From assembly GCF_024868665.1 (NCBI RefSeq), contig NC_079901.1, forward strand, positions 7,127,219-7,191,218: a stretch of 64,000 nt of DNA. The letters are read 5' to 3'. The position numbers were made by a program, and so were the translations under genes. Below the pieces are notes generated by a model. That model made no database searches and had not been told where the DNA came from. It saw only the letters and a program-made list of their open reading frames with translations. Below, piece by piece: positions 45,838 to 56,885 of the stretch (within the stretch, counting starts at the first letter, position 1; each line of letters begins with the position of its first letter). The DNA comes from Triplophysa rosa (taxonomy: Eukaryota; Chordata; Actinopteri; Cypriniformes; Nemacheilidae).

Positions 45838-47252
45838 GAAGTATGTGAACCCTTGAGTTAATGACCTCAAACAAGCTAATTGGAGTCAGGTTTTAGCACA
45901 CCTGGAGTCTCGTTGAGATAATAAGTTTGGAGGTGTGGACTACAGCTACTTTAACTGATAAAAACCCCTCAAACTTTTGGAGTTTGCGCTGCACAAGAAG
46001 AACATGTTTATGTGAGCCATGCCTCACCAAAAAGAGCTTTCAGAGGATCTACGATCAAGAATGGTTGATTTACATAAAACTGACAAGGGTTACAAAGTTA
46101 TTTCAAAGACTTAAGAAATTCACCAGTCTACAGTTAGGCAAACAATCTACAAATGGAGACACTTTGGGACTGTTGGTACTCTACCAAGAAGTGGGCGCCC
46201 AGTCAAAATGACACCAAGAGCACAACGAAGACTCCTCAATGAGGTAAAGAAACAACCCCGAATGACAGCCAAAGATTTGAAGGCATCATTGGAACTTGCT
46301 AACATCTCTGTTCATGAGTCAAACAATACGTAAAACACTGAACAAGCAGGGTATCCACGGCAGGACACCACGAAGGAAGCCACTGCTTACTAAAAAGAAC
46401 ATTGCTGCATGCCTGAAGTTTGCAAAAGAGCACAGTGACACTCCACAGCGGTATTGGCAAAATGTTTTGTGGACTGATGAAGCTAAGATTGAAATATTTG
46501 GAAAAACACACCGCACTACATCTGGCGTAGAAAGGGCACGGCATACCATCATGAAAACATCATCCCAACTGTAAAGTATGGTGGAGGAAACATCATGATT
46601 TGGGCCTGCTTTGCTGCATCACGGCCTGGCCAGCTTGGAATCATTGAGGGGAAGATGAATTCCCAAGTATATCAGACAATTCTTCAGGATAATGTGAGAA
46701 TGTCTGTTCGTCAGCTGAAACTGTGTATAATGTGGGTGATGCAACAGGACAACGACCCAAAACACCGGAGCAAGTCCTCAACAGAATGGCTTTAGAAAAA
46801 CAAAATCTGCCTTTTGGAGTGGCCAAGTCAGATGCCAGACCTCAACCCAATAGAGACGCTATGGAATGACTTGAAGAGGGCCATACACATGAGGCGTCCA
46901 AAGAATATGACAGAGCTAACGCAGTTCTGCCAGGAAGAATGGGCTAAAATTCCTCCTCAACGATGTGCAGGTCTGATCCACAGCTACAGAAGCGCCTGGT
47001 AGAGGTTATTGCTGCTAAGGGGGGTCAACCAGTTATTCATTCTAAGGGTTCACTTTTTCTACTGCCATTTTGAATGTTGAATGAGTGTGTTCAATAAAGA
47101 CATGAAAGATCAGAATTTTTTGTGTGATTATTTTTTAGATACATTGTTTGTCTATACCCTTGACTTCGATGAAGATCAGATCAGATTTTATGACAAATTT
47201 ATTCAGAAAACAATGAAATTCCAAAATGTTCGCATACTTTTTCTTGCCACTG
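45838..47252 (+). mobile_element. Degenerate Tc1-like element, left end truncated
   Basis: The right end CATACTTTTTCTTGCCACTG is followed by TA (47253-47254). The left begins abruptly at GAAGTATGTGAACCC, lacking about 15 terminal bases, exactly where hAT A also loses its end. One deletion therefore removed both. The transposase is broken (next entry). Confidence 0.85.
46019..47002 (+). pseudogene. Tc1-like DD34E transposase pseudogene
   Basis: A full-length but dead transposase. The ATG at 46019 begins MPHQKELSEDLRSRMVDLHK, the usual Tc1 N-terminus. A TAA at 46112-46114 stops it. One frameshift near 46310 and a second near 46530-46570 follow, and a TAG lies at 46793-46795. Conserved pieces remain: GRTPRRKPLL linker, VLWTDEAKIEIF with the first aspartate, QQDNDPKH with the second, and SQMPDLNPIETLW with the glutamate. 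There are 34 residues between the second aspartate and the glutamate, the standard Tc1 spacing, so this is a different lineage from the DD37E copy at 11454. Confidence 0.9.
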
Positions 47253-48509
47253 TATACAGTATGTCTTATGAATAACTATGAACATATGCATTGACGTGCA
47301 GTCAGAGTAAATAGATTTAATTAAATAAGAAAGTGTTGAATTGAAATAGATGACGTATTTCTTTCTAGATGTCAGATTTCTAGATATAATATTATTAATG
47401 TATGGGTGCTGTAAGATTTAAGCAGGTCTTTGCTCTTCACTTTCTATTACATGCACATTTACTGTCGCTCTTCCACGTCTTACTTTTCATGTATTATGAG
47501 CAAGCGCTGCGTCACTGCATCCCTCCAGCGGCGGGAGTTTCATTGATTTTAAATGCGTGCAATAGTTTTATAGTGGATGAGGCAGAAGCAGTGCTGCGTC
47601 ATGTGTAGGGCTGCAGCTATCGATTCTTTTACTAATCGAGTATTCTACTGATTTTTCCATCGATTAATCGGGTATTCGGATAATAAGTACTTTTTCTTTA
47701 TTAAAGAGCAATACTAAATATACAAGAGAAAATAAGACAGGTCTCTTAAAATGAGTAAAACAACTAATTTGTTTCCTTTTTAGACCAATTAAAGTTTTTA
47801 TTGCTGAAATTGCATACAGTATTATCTGTGAAAACTAAACCCATTTAGTACATTCCATTGCCGTATTGAATTCAAAATGCAATATAATACAAATATATAA
47901 ATAAGAAACATGAATAAAAATAGAAAGAATGATTTCAAAGGTAAACATCTAACTTCAGCTTATGCATGATGCATTTAGTTTATATAAATTAGTATTAGTT
48001 TCTTTTTTTTACTAATAAATAGTAATATATAGCCTATGACTTTTATTTTGGCAGGTTGTCGGAAGACGCTTATTTTTAGTATGTCTGTTTCTTCACTCAA
48101 ACAATAACATGTTCGTGAAATAAACTCTCAGAGCAACTCTGGAGGTGAAGTTCATGTCCTCATTCAGCGCAGATGCAGACAAATTCAAGAGCATCACGTG
48201 TGTAGCACGTTAAACTGTGCAGTTCATTCACAGACATGCAGAATAGCCAGATGGCATGTGTAAATAACAGTGGAGGCTGGTGCTAAAAATATTTGGGGGG
48301 AGCAAACACACTGAAAATCCAACTGTCAGTAATGCAGGACTATAAATAGCCATTAATCAGGTGACGTATCATTATTACAGTCAATGTTAATACATGCAAA
48401 TAAATGTACTATGAATCAGTGAATTTGAATTGAATGTGGGTAATCAAGGTAATCATTCAAAAAAAAAAAACACAACACACTATAGTTACCTAATCATTGG
48501 CCATTAACA

Positions 48510-49010
48510 CTATTTGAAAATAAATTTTGCTCTCCTTTCTTTCTGACTTGCAAATTTCTCAATGACCTTCTGGTTAAAGTCAATGATCTCAGTCACCATT
48601 CTCTTCTCCATTGACAGCATGGCCAATGCATTTAGTCTCTCCTGGGTCATGCTATTTCTCAGAAAAGTCTTAACTCTTTTCAAAGTTGAGAAACACCTCT
48701 CAGCCTCTGCTGTGGTCATGGGTGTGGTGATGAGGATCTTTAGGAGAGTGACAGTCTCTGAAAAGACTTCTTCAAGATTGTTCTCCTTAAACAGCTGCAG
48801 TAGGTCCACAGCACCACAACAGGTTCTGAACTCTTCCTTGCAGTAGATGAGACTAAGCTCTGTCTTTAGCTTACTCCCATTGAGCACTGGATAGGCCTTC
48901 AAAGTCCTACTCAGTGCATCTTCAGGAAACGCCACTGTGTACTGTTCAAACCTGTCTGCTTGCAGCAAGGTGGCACTAACGAGGTGGCTTGTGAAGCAGA
49001 ACCGTTCCAT
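48510..49010 (-). pseudogene. hAT transposase C-terminal exon (dimerisation domain)
   Basis: A 166-residue open frame matching the end of a hAT transposase of the kind often annotated as TTF-type or zinc finger MYM-type 1-like. It has LSLIYCKEEFRTCCGAVDLL, then LLKILITTPMTTAEAERCFS and TLKRVKTFLRNSMTQERLNA, LAMLSMEKRM. The TxxAERxFSxLKxIKxxxRxxMxxxRLxxLxxL pattern is the family dimerisation region. On the minus strand the frame extends upstream as SSICDTILQHT to TTTAG, a likely splice acceptor near 49045. So this is the last exon, with the catalytic part missing. The end motif CAGTGGAGGCTGGTG at about 48271 marks the element's 3' end and resembles the CAGTGGCGGAGC end at 60291. Confidence 0.78.
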
Positions 49011-49049
49011 GGTGTGTTGGAGTATGGTGTCACATATGGAGGACTAAAC

Positions 49050-49360
49050 CTGCAAAAATTATAAATAAATAAATATACTGTATAAACGAATAAATGTAAT
49101 AATATGAAAATAAATAAAGGAATGAATGGTTTGATAAAACAAAATAATTCGTTTTAGCTATTATTGATCTTAGCTTTAACTTTTCTTTTCATTTTTTAAA
49201 TTGATTTATTATTTTTTGTGTCCATTTTTTAATTAATTAATTTATTTATTTATTTATTTTAGATTATTTTATTTATCATTTCCTTTTATTTTTACATTTA
49301 TTTATTTATACGTGTATTTATTTTTATATTTATTTATTATCGCATGTATTTATTTCCACT
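49050..49360. repeat. AT-rich ATTTATTT low-complexity tract
   Basis: AATAAATAAAT and ATTTATTT words dominate. No coding value. Confidence 0.75.
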
Positions 49361-50314
49361 TTTATTTATTTATTCTTGAATTTATTCTTACTTTTCTGTG
49401 TCTTGTATGATAATTAGATGGGTTGGTCTTGCCTACTATTGGTTCAGCGTAGAATGAAGCGTTTGATCGATTACTCTTGACTTGTTTTGGACTAACGTCA
49501 CGTAACTCACTGATCGTTTGCTTCGTGTATAACGTTAAGTAACTATGGCGGGCGCACAATTAGCTAGAGAGTTACAGCATTTAGCCAATGAAGTTGATAA
49601 CCATGCATCAAATGACTATGTGTCATTTAGATTAGGTGCGCTTATTGATGTTTTATTACAGATTGACGGTGAGATAAATGACAAAGTTCTTCAAAATCTG
49701 TGCGAGTCAGAGGGTGCTAAGGTGGTGACCAAGTTCCGGTTACAGGTCCTCCGCCAAAGAGGTGCAACAAAATTTGCCTCGATGATTTTTTGTATTCGAA
49801 TTACTCGAGTTACTCAAGGAATCGTTTCAGCCCTAGTCATGTGTGTGTTGAATTAGCGCCTACACGACACTCACTTTACATTTCGCCTTAAACGCAACCA
49901 TTTAAGTGAATGATACAAGAATGCACTTTCATGTTTAACTTACTGCGCTCACGGATGCAGAGAGAAGGTGAGAGAGCGTGCTCTTCATGATCACATGCAG
50001 GTCATATGAATATAGAATCATGAGGGGCGATCTGTACGGATCACGGATAAATTCCGATCAGATCCTTATACCACTAAAAATTGTTACACAATATTTTTGC
50101 GTAATAATTGGCTAATTTCAAAAGTGCTGCAGAATCGATACGGAGGCAGATGTATCGATGTGCGCATCGTCAGGAGCTCATGACGATGTATTGCCATATT
50201 GATATTTTGAATACAGCCCTACCGGCAACCTTCTGGTCACGAGTCCAACTCTCTAACCATTAGGCCACGACTGCCCCTGAAAAAACACATATTCGAGCCA
50301 TATGACCCCTTTAA

Positions 50315-50985
50315 GAACTAATAACTTATTGTCTTTGTTTGCACCACCTTAGTTTTTCCCTTAATTTAAAACAAATCTGGCTGTTTGGACAGAACGTAGC
50401 TCATCAATTACAGAGTGATAATTGCTGTGTGTGTGAATGTAAGCAGTCTGCCAAGCTGTAAAGCCGAAAGTGAACGAATAACAAAGTAATTGGCTTGGGA
50501 AAAAAGGTGTCGACTCTGAATCGCGCGGACAATCGTTCTAATCATCGTCTGTTCCATTTGCGACACTCATCTGATGATGATGACAGATGATTTTACACCT
50601 TGTATGTTCGTAAACTTGCTTTTGGACACTCCATAAACCAAAGTAGGACCTTAAAAATCACAAAATATTTACTCTTTAATGGCACAGTTACCCACATGCA
50701 CTTCAATGGAGTTCAATGTAAGTGACCGCTGGTTAACACATAGTTTTAACGGATTGTGTTAACTCATTACTTTTTGTACTTGTTCTGTTGTCTGACAACG
50801 GAAACAGAAAAATAAGTAAGTGAAAACAAATTTGTTGCGCATTTGGCTGTGTGATGTTGAATAAATAAAACCTTTAGCGACTTTCCAGGCAAGCTTTAGC
50901 TACTCTCCATTGAAACTAGTTGGCACCATTGAAAGTGGAATGTGTGTGTTGTAATTAATTCATGATGAAATACAGTAATGTGAAT
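50315..50985. other. No gene recognised
   Basis: AT-rich between the nested stack and the next MITE. Confidence 0.5.
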
Positions 50986-50989
50986 TTAA

Positions 50990-51325
50990 AGGAGTAGTTC
51001 ACCTTCAAAATGAAATTCTGTCATCTGTCATTCTGAAAACCAATTCTGTCATCATTTACACGCCTCTTGTCATTTCAAACCTGTATGACTCTCTTTATTC
51101 CGCAAATCACAAAAGAAGATATTTGGAAAAATGTTGGTAACACAACAACACAGCCTCCCATTCATTCTACTGTAAACGAAGCAAATGAATGAGGGGGTTG
51201 TTTACAACATTCTTCAAAATAACTTATTTTGTGTTCTGCGGAAGAAAGAAAGTCATACAGGTTTGAAATGACAAGAGGGTGAGTAATTGATGACAGAATT
51301 TTCATTTTGACGGTGAACTACTACT
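50990..51325. mobile_element. Angel-like foldback MITE
   Basis: TTAAAGGAGTAGTTCACC begins it. The second half mirrors the first (TTTCAAACCTGTATGACT pairs with AGTCATACAGGTTTGAAA, and TGTCATCATTTAC with the inverse near 51290), ending GGTGAACTACTACTT. TTAA is visible only at the left. The long internal complementarity would form a near-complete hairpin. Confidence 0.78.
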
Positions 51326-51892
51326 TCACCGTTTACTTTAAAGTTTATGTTACTTTAAACTTCAATTCATTACTTCATCCATGAACATGATTTCTGAGTC
51401 TTGTCTTTTGGCAGCTTTAACATCTAATGTACAGGGCAGGATATATAATGCAATAATGTGTGTGTTTTTTTTTTGTCCTTTACACTGCCGCTTCAATAAA
51501 TAGTTTGGTAGAGAGAGACAACAGAAAATTACACAGGGAGAGAGAGAAAGGAGTATGAGTTAGGAAAGGACTAAGAGCTGGGATTTGGACGGAATGTTGA
51601 CACAGCCTCATAAAACAAGTAAAAGCACCAAAAAAGCAAAAGTAGTCCAGAGAGGTCAGATGTTGGCACTAGATTCTATATCTTTTAAGGACATCAGTAG
51701 TTTGTGTCCATAGCTTGTGTCCAGTATTACAAAATGGTTAACAACAACAATGAATAATGCCAAATATATCTACAAATGGCGATTAGCACGAATGTCATTT
51801 TTTTATTTTTGGTCAAATTATTTCTTGGAAAATGTGTATCTAAATGACTAGCGCACACAACCACACATCTTAAAGCACATGCACTGGTGTAC
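51326..51892. other. No gene recognised
   Basis: AT-rich; ends at the TSD of the next hAT. Confidence 0.45.
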
Positions 51893-51900
51893 ATTCACAC

Positions 51901-52492
51901 TAAGGGTGTGCAAAGCAGCCGGTATTTGTATCTGTATTTGTATTTGTTGAGGGGGGGAAAGTATTTGTATTTGTATTCGAGTAAAATTCAAAATAGGCGT
52001 AAAAATCCAGTTTTTTTTCCTTACACTTCTAATTTACGTTATAGTGTACGTAAACAGAGCGAACATGAGAGCACCCGACTGCAGACGTCAATAATGCAGC
52101 GTAACGGAATAATCTCCCGATCAAACTCCGCTTCCCGAAAGTTATAAACTGCCTCCGGAACCCAGTTAAGGTACAAAAATCTATTCAACAAAAATAGTGA
52201 TGCACGCGGTGAAGTCTTTTTTCGCTCAGCTGAGCCTTCTCTTGCTGTGTGGAGCAGCCTGTGTCAGTCACCTCTTTTACCCCCCACCCCCCCGACTCCT
52301 GAATGTCACTCACACACTCACTCATGCGGGCATGCACTGCGGTCTCATGAGAAAACGCAGCTTTTTGATATAAAGTTTTTCTTGTTCCCGAATACAAATA
52401 TTTTTTTAAGTATTTGTTCGAAATAAGTATTAGTAAAAAACACGCTATTTGTGCCTTTCCGAATACCGTATTCGGGTTCGGCTCCACCCCTA
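51901..52492. mobile_element. hAT element with TATTTGTA/GAATAC words
   Basis: TAAGGGTGTGCAAAGCAGCC and TTCGGCTCCACCCCTA are inverted at their ends. The 8-bp TSD ATTCACAC is exact (51893-51900 and 52493-52500). TATTTGTAT is tandem at the left, and CGAATAC/AAGTATT recur at the right. 592 bp, no transposase. Confidence 0.9.
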
Positions 52493-52500
52493 ATTCACAC

Positions 52501-53480
52501 ACATAATCCAAGTCTATCTCGACCACGCTGCAAAGATCAAAGGCTCCTTATTATCCCGGCGTCTCTCTTTCAGTATCTCTCAGCAGAAGTCAGCAGCCCT
52601 TTCAGCATTTCAAAGAGCAGCTGTTGGCCATCTTTCTCCACTGCTTCTTTCTGCTATTCCTGGAGAACTTCATCTCTGTGCCTCATCTCACATGTGCTAA
52701 TCAAGTCCTCCCCTCAACTTTTACAGCAGCGACAAGGGTGCTGGACCCTTCCTGTCTGCTGTGATTTATCACTGTATTCAGGTCTGATCTGTGGCTGTGA
52801 CAGACGTCTCGCTCCCTGATTATTCATCTCATGCAGGCGTGGGCCATCAATCAATCTTCAGAACCACCCGCATGATGCAAAGGCCTTGTTTACCGCCTGT
52901 CGATGGCATTCAATTTGGCCAACGAGGCGAGGCGAGAATGAGAACCGTCCGGCCAGATCTTTCCAAAGATGGAAGTGTCATAATTACATTGTGATTTGCA
53001 AATGGACTCCGATAGTTTTCGCCGGTTGCAGTGGGGGGTCAGTTCACGGATGGCCGTGAGCTTTTCCACTGGATGTCATATCAAAATTCTCATCTGAATA
53101 ACTTGCACGACATGCATGAATAATGTGTGGTTATTTATTTAAAATAAAGTAGCAGCAAGTGAACACCTACCTTGGGAAAGTCTCCAACATTTCTCTTCGT
53201 CCTCATTAGATTTCCTCCGTGTGGTACGAGAGATGAAACTGAAATGGGTCTAACCAGTCCTCAACGGGTCTTTATTAGGAGCTTATTAGCATTTCCGCAA
53301 TTCCCACTTACCTCAAGCGCCGAAATCACGCAAGAAGTGTGGGGTGAGAGACTCACGGCTGTAAATTGCCAGTGTACCACAATGGCTTTGGATAACTACG
53401 AATTCCCAGTTTTGGGGAAATTATCGTTACGAGATGCTTGCAATCATGTTCTTAATGGCAGGAATAATTAATCTGAGACC
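52501..53480. promoter_or_regulatory. Candidate conserved non-coding cluster
   Basis: Nearly 1 kb of repeat-free, GC-richer DNA. Notable patches are 52840-53110 (CATCAATCAATC, GTCATAATTACATTGTGATTTGCAAAT, where ATTTGCAAAT is octamer-like) and 53200-53470 (TTATTAGGAGCTTATTAGC). The short ORFs have no domains. Regulatory function is inferred from composition and motifs. Confidence 0.35.
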
Positions 53481-54400
53481 CCAGACTAGTGCTAAATGTA
53501 TGACTGTGAAAATATGAGGCCTCCCTGCACAATGCCGCACAGAAATTGGATGAATTATTCACAGTCAGCATGTATGATGGGTAATTTGCAGCGGGCCGTG
53601 TCTCTAAACAGCTCACACAATGATCAGAGCAGAACAACATTATGTTATGTTTAAAAGCATAATTAAGCCAATTCAGTTTCATTCTAGGGGTTTCCAGACG
53701 GTTTTGGCCCACCCACCTTGTTCGAAATGCTAACATCGCTGGTCATCAACGTGTGTTGGGTTTTGGAAGTAGGTGTACTTATGTCACCACCAGCTCGCTT
53801 AACTACAGTAACCAGCCGGGTTTTCGCAGTCCGACCGCTTCATCACAGCTGGTCACCAGTATCAAACCATCACTGATCAGGGTAATTCACGCTGGTTTTT
53901 TCAGCAGGGCTGTGCTTCAGCTGGGTAAACCAGAGTCCCTCGACAGACACATGACTGCATCCTGTTTATTTTCTTATCTTTCATTTCGTTTTTATTTTTC
54001 GCATGTGGACGACTAATGCTTCGCTGTGTTCCTTGAGGAGCTGAGCAGTATTAGTGCAATTCAGAGTAATTTGGTTCCACCTGAGGAGACCCACATGCTT
54101 GTGCAAACACAGAATCAATATTAATCGACTTGGAGGGAAGACAGACTTGCATTTTTTTAAGGGGATGTTGCAGCCAGGCGTAGAGATGATAATATTTCAG
54201 CACAAATGTAAGGGCAGCTCAGCTGTGGTCAATCTCTTTTTTCTTCTCTTGTAACAGGGGAAAACTGATAACCTATAAAACCTTTCAGTCACTCTATCTC
54301 AGTCACACGCACACACACACACGCACACACATGCACGCACACACACACACACAAAGTCGTTGTTGAGGTTGTTTTTTCTGTACTTTTCAATGCCATTTAT
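53481..54400. other. No gene; ACCAGC-type repeat and CA microsatellite
   Basis: 53800-53925 has ACCAGC/GCTGG words like those at 736 and 2815. A CA/CGCA microsatellite lies at about 54304-54353. Confidence 0.5.
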
Positions 54401-54401
54401 A

Positions 54402-54470
54402 TAGTGCTGTGCAAAAATATCGATACATGTAACTTTAGCAATATTTTTTTTTTCGATAGTGATAACTCCT
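54402..54470. mobile_element. hAT end fragment
   Basis: TAGTGCTGTGCAAAAATATC and TCGATAGTGATAAC resemble the left ends of the other hATs here. No right end or TSD is found, so it is probably truncated. Confidence 0.35.
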
Positions 54471-54719
54471 TTTTTTAAAAATCATGTCATATACATACGG
54501 CCAAAAGTAAGTGGAAGCGAGTATGGCAAAAAATATAAGAACGATGAGCTGATGTGTGGGTATGCTTTGGTTTTCAAAATAAGTAATGGAGTAGTGAGAT
54601 ATATAAAATAATGCTGTTTGTAGGCTTTGCAAGTCATGACACAAGTCACTTGGCTACTGCAGGGCATTAGACAAAAAGTTTATTAAGAAAAGTAACAATT
54701 ATACAAAAGTAACAAAGTT

Positions 54720-55014
54720 TTTGCTTTGAAACCTGATGTTACAGATATGGTAAGAGGCGTTACATTTCCATCACACACTTGCAGTATTCAACCAATCACT
54801 GCGCACTGGTTAACTGGCCAATCATAGCACACCTCGCTCAGAGCGATGAGCTTTGTAAAAAATGTGCGTGTTTCAGAGAGGCGGGGCAAAGAGGAGATAC
54901 AAACATGCACGGTATGTGGAAATACAGCGTTTTTGAACCTTAATTCGTGTATTCACATTGCATTACATCTAAAACAAATGATAATATTTATTTTAGTTGT
55001 GTCATATGACCCCT
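54720..55014. mobile_element. TTAA MITE, copy 3, left-truncated
   Basis: About 295 bases match the right part of copy 1 (20209-21323), including GGTTAACTGGCCAATCATAG and GAGGCGGGGCAAAGAGG. It ends CATATGACCCCT at TTAA (55015-55018). The other end is missing. Confidence 0.85.
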
Positions 55015-55018
55015 TTAA

Positions 55019-55574
55019 AATGCGCTAATCATAGTCATCCATGGTGAATTCAATGAGAGGGCTTCGACACTAGAGCTTGTGATGCACACCTGGGTTCGAC
55101 TGATGTTAGAGTTTGGTTTGTTTAGATTAGAGTTCAAATTTAACTGCACACCAGCATGAGTGAGATCATTTCTGCCTGCCTTTGTAGAATTTGACTTTAG
55201 GACAGGCCACTTTCTTTACAACAATTTAAGTATTTTTGCGGCCATTAGATGCAAGTGGGTTTCTGTATTTATTCTCGAAAACAAAGATTTAAAACAACAA
55301 CTAAAGTGATGCAAGAGCACTGTCTATTTTGGCACTTTCTCTTTCTTACCAGTTAACTAGCAATATGAATTAAGAGCTTAATTCAAGTGTCATACAGATT
55401 GAACCCAAAACATATCATCTAAACGCATCAGGCAATCAAACCAAATGTGAAAGCCCCCTGAATGTGTCTGTTAATAGGGACCAGACACATACATGCAGTT
55501 TTTTCACAGTGGTTTCTTGTGATGTAATACTACACTTATAAGTCATTTTTTATCTTTTTTGTACTTGCTAGATA
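55019..55574. other. No gene recognised
   Basis: AT-rich unique-looking DNA. Confidence 0.45.
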
Positions 55575-55870
55575 TTTTGTGTTATCGCTCAGTTTCAGAG
55601 CCATGCACTCAAGGCTCTTGTTGACGACCGGCTGTCATAACCCGATGGGCTCGGTGGCCGAAATCGCATACTCAGTGAGTAGGTACTCAATTTCAGTAGG
55701 TATGTACTCAACGGGGCTAAATGGGTACGTACTGCTTTCCCTGAATGGGTGTAGTATGAATGCGATCGGCCGTTGTCCGCCATATTGATGGTCTTCTTTT
55801 CCTTTTTAATGGCGGGGAGCAAATTACGTTTGTGGCGCATATCCGCCACCTACTGTACTGGAGTGTACAT
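55575..55870. repeat. Probable old interspersed repeat with GTACTCA words
   Basis: GTAGGTACTCA, GTATGTACTCA and GGGTACGTACTG recur at 55675-55735. The text CCGCCATATTGATGG followed by GCGCATATCCGCCACC has the look of a known fish repeat. No clear ends. Confidence 0.35.
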
Positions 55871-56479
55871 GGGCCAGAGATTAACCATGAGACGTAATAA
55901 CAAGCGCAACAACTGAAGTTATGAGAGACAGGTGCATGAACATCAGTAATGCTAACTTTACCTTCCATGAGTTTTCCCAGCATTTGCAACATGTTTGTAA
56001 TGCCTTCACAAAGGAGACGTCGGGCAGCAGCTCCACGATCTCGCCTTAGGAGAGCACTGCTGACATTATTGTCAAGGAATATAAGTATTATTGCTTATAA
56101 ATTAAGTTTACCCTAGAAATGCATTGTTAGCCCACACCTACACTTGTGCACAATATTATTGATAAGTGCTGACCAATACTTATTTTTTTTCCTGAAAAGG
56201 ATATATTGTATTAAAATAGGGTACTAAATGTAATTGTATTGCCATATGTCATCTATGCATTAATACAGATTACAAAAATGTGAATGCATACGTTTTCAGT
56301 GAAGTAATGTAATATGTTTTATTTACAGAAAGCTATAGAATAAACATGAATAAAAAATACGTAAGTTTGATGTAAGATATTTAGTTAAGATTATTAATAC
56401 ATATACAAGTAAACATCACATAAATCAAAGCTTTATTTCAATTTATTGTTGTAACAAATGATCCTGTATCTACAGGCGT
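55871..56479. other. No gene recognised
   Basis: AT-rich. Confidence 0.45.
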
Positions 56480-56885
56480 TGAATCCCACATCCTACTGCC
56501 ATCTCGCAGCGGACCACCGTTGCCACCTTCGTGATTTTAACGAGTGTGCTCATATGTCCCTGTAACAGTCAAACAAGATTCAAGTTACCTCTGTGGTTTG
56601 TGCTCAATAATGCAGTTAAATGTGGAGGTAACATGTGCTAACTTTCAGATTCAGCCTGTGTCTCTTCCTCGGCCGGCCTCGTGGTCCAAGCCCCACTCAC
56701 CCTGATCTCAGATCAGCACATTCAGAAGCTCAATACAAACACATTCATTTAGAGCTGCTCATTTGATTACGCACATAATCTCCCTCTATGAATTTAGATG
56801 GGAAGCAATTGCGTTCCTAAACTGCCTATGAAATCGCAGCGGTGGCATCATCTGCTGGTAAGTTTTATTGATGGATTGTAGATTG
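56480..56885. promoter_or_regulatory. Candidate conserved non-coding block
   Basis: Repeat-free and GC-richer, with TTTGATTACGCACATAATC and GATTTTAACGAG. No domain in any frame. Inferred only. Confidence 0.28.

Larger units (their letters stand above)
47606..49835. mobile_element. Nested hAT C with ATCGATT/ATTCGA words
   Basis: TAGGGCTGCAGCTATCGATT and GGAATCGTTTCAGCCCTA are inverted. The 8-bp TSD GTCATGTG is exact (47598-47605 and 49836-49843). A fragment of another hAT lies inside at about 48262-49050. The ORF 49545-49856, reading MAGAQLARELQHLANEVDNH, starts inside this element and could be an element exon; I do not recognise it. Confidence 0.92.
43821..50221. mobile_element. Outer hAT element with GATAC words
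   Basis: TAGGGCTGTGTATC and GAATACAGCCCTA are inverted. The 8-bp flanks are CAGGCAAC (43813-43820) and CCGGCAAC (50222-50229), one mismatch. CGATAC and ATCGAT recur near both ends. It holds at least four later insertions. Its own DNA is 43821-44176, 47255-47605 and 49844-50221. Confidence 0.87.
43587..50277 (-). repeat. tRNA-derived SINE split by a hAT
   Basis: On the minus strand the head lies at 50222-50277 (GGGGCAGTCGTGGCCTAATG, then GTTAGAGAGTTGGACTCG and the start of the B box). The body lies at 43587-43820 (GATTCTCAGG, GCCCTTGAGCAAGGCACC, GTTCACTTTCACTT). The A-box region and the B box (GGTTCGATTC, restored only if the insertion is ignored) show tRNA ancestry. The hAT cut through the B box. 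Confidence 0.8.
43092..50310. mobile_element. TTAA-flanked MITE, copy 2, carrying a nested stack
   Basis: AGGGGTCATATGAC on the left and CATATGACCCCT on the right are flanked by TTAA (43088-43091 and 50311-50314). Its own sequence is inverted relative to copy 1 at 20209. It occupies only 43092-43586 and 50278-50310; everything between is later insertions. Confidence 0.88.
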
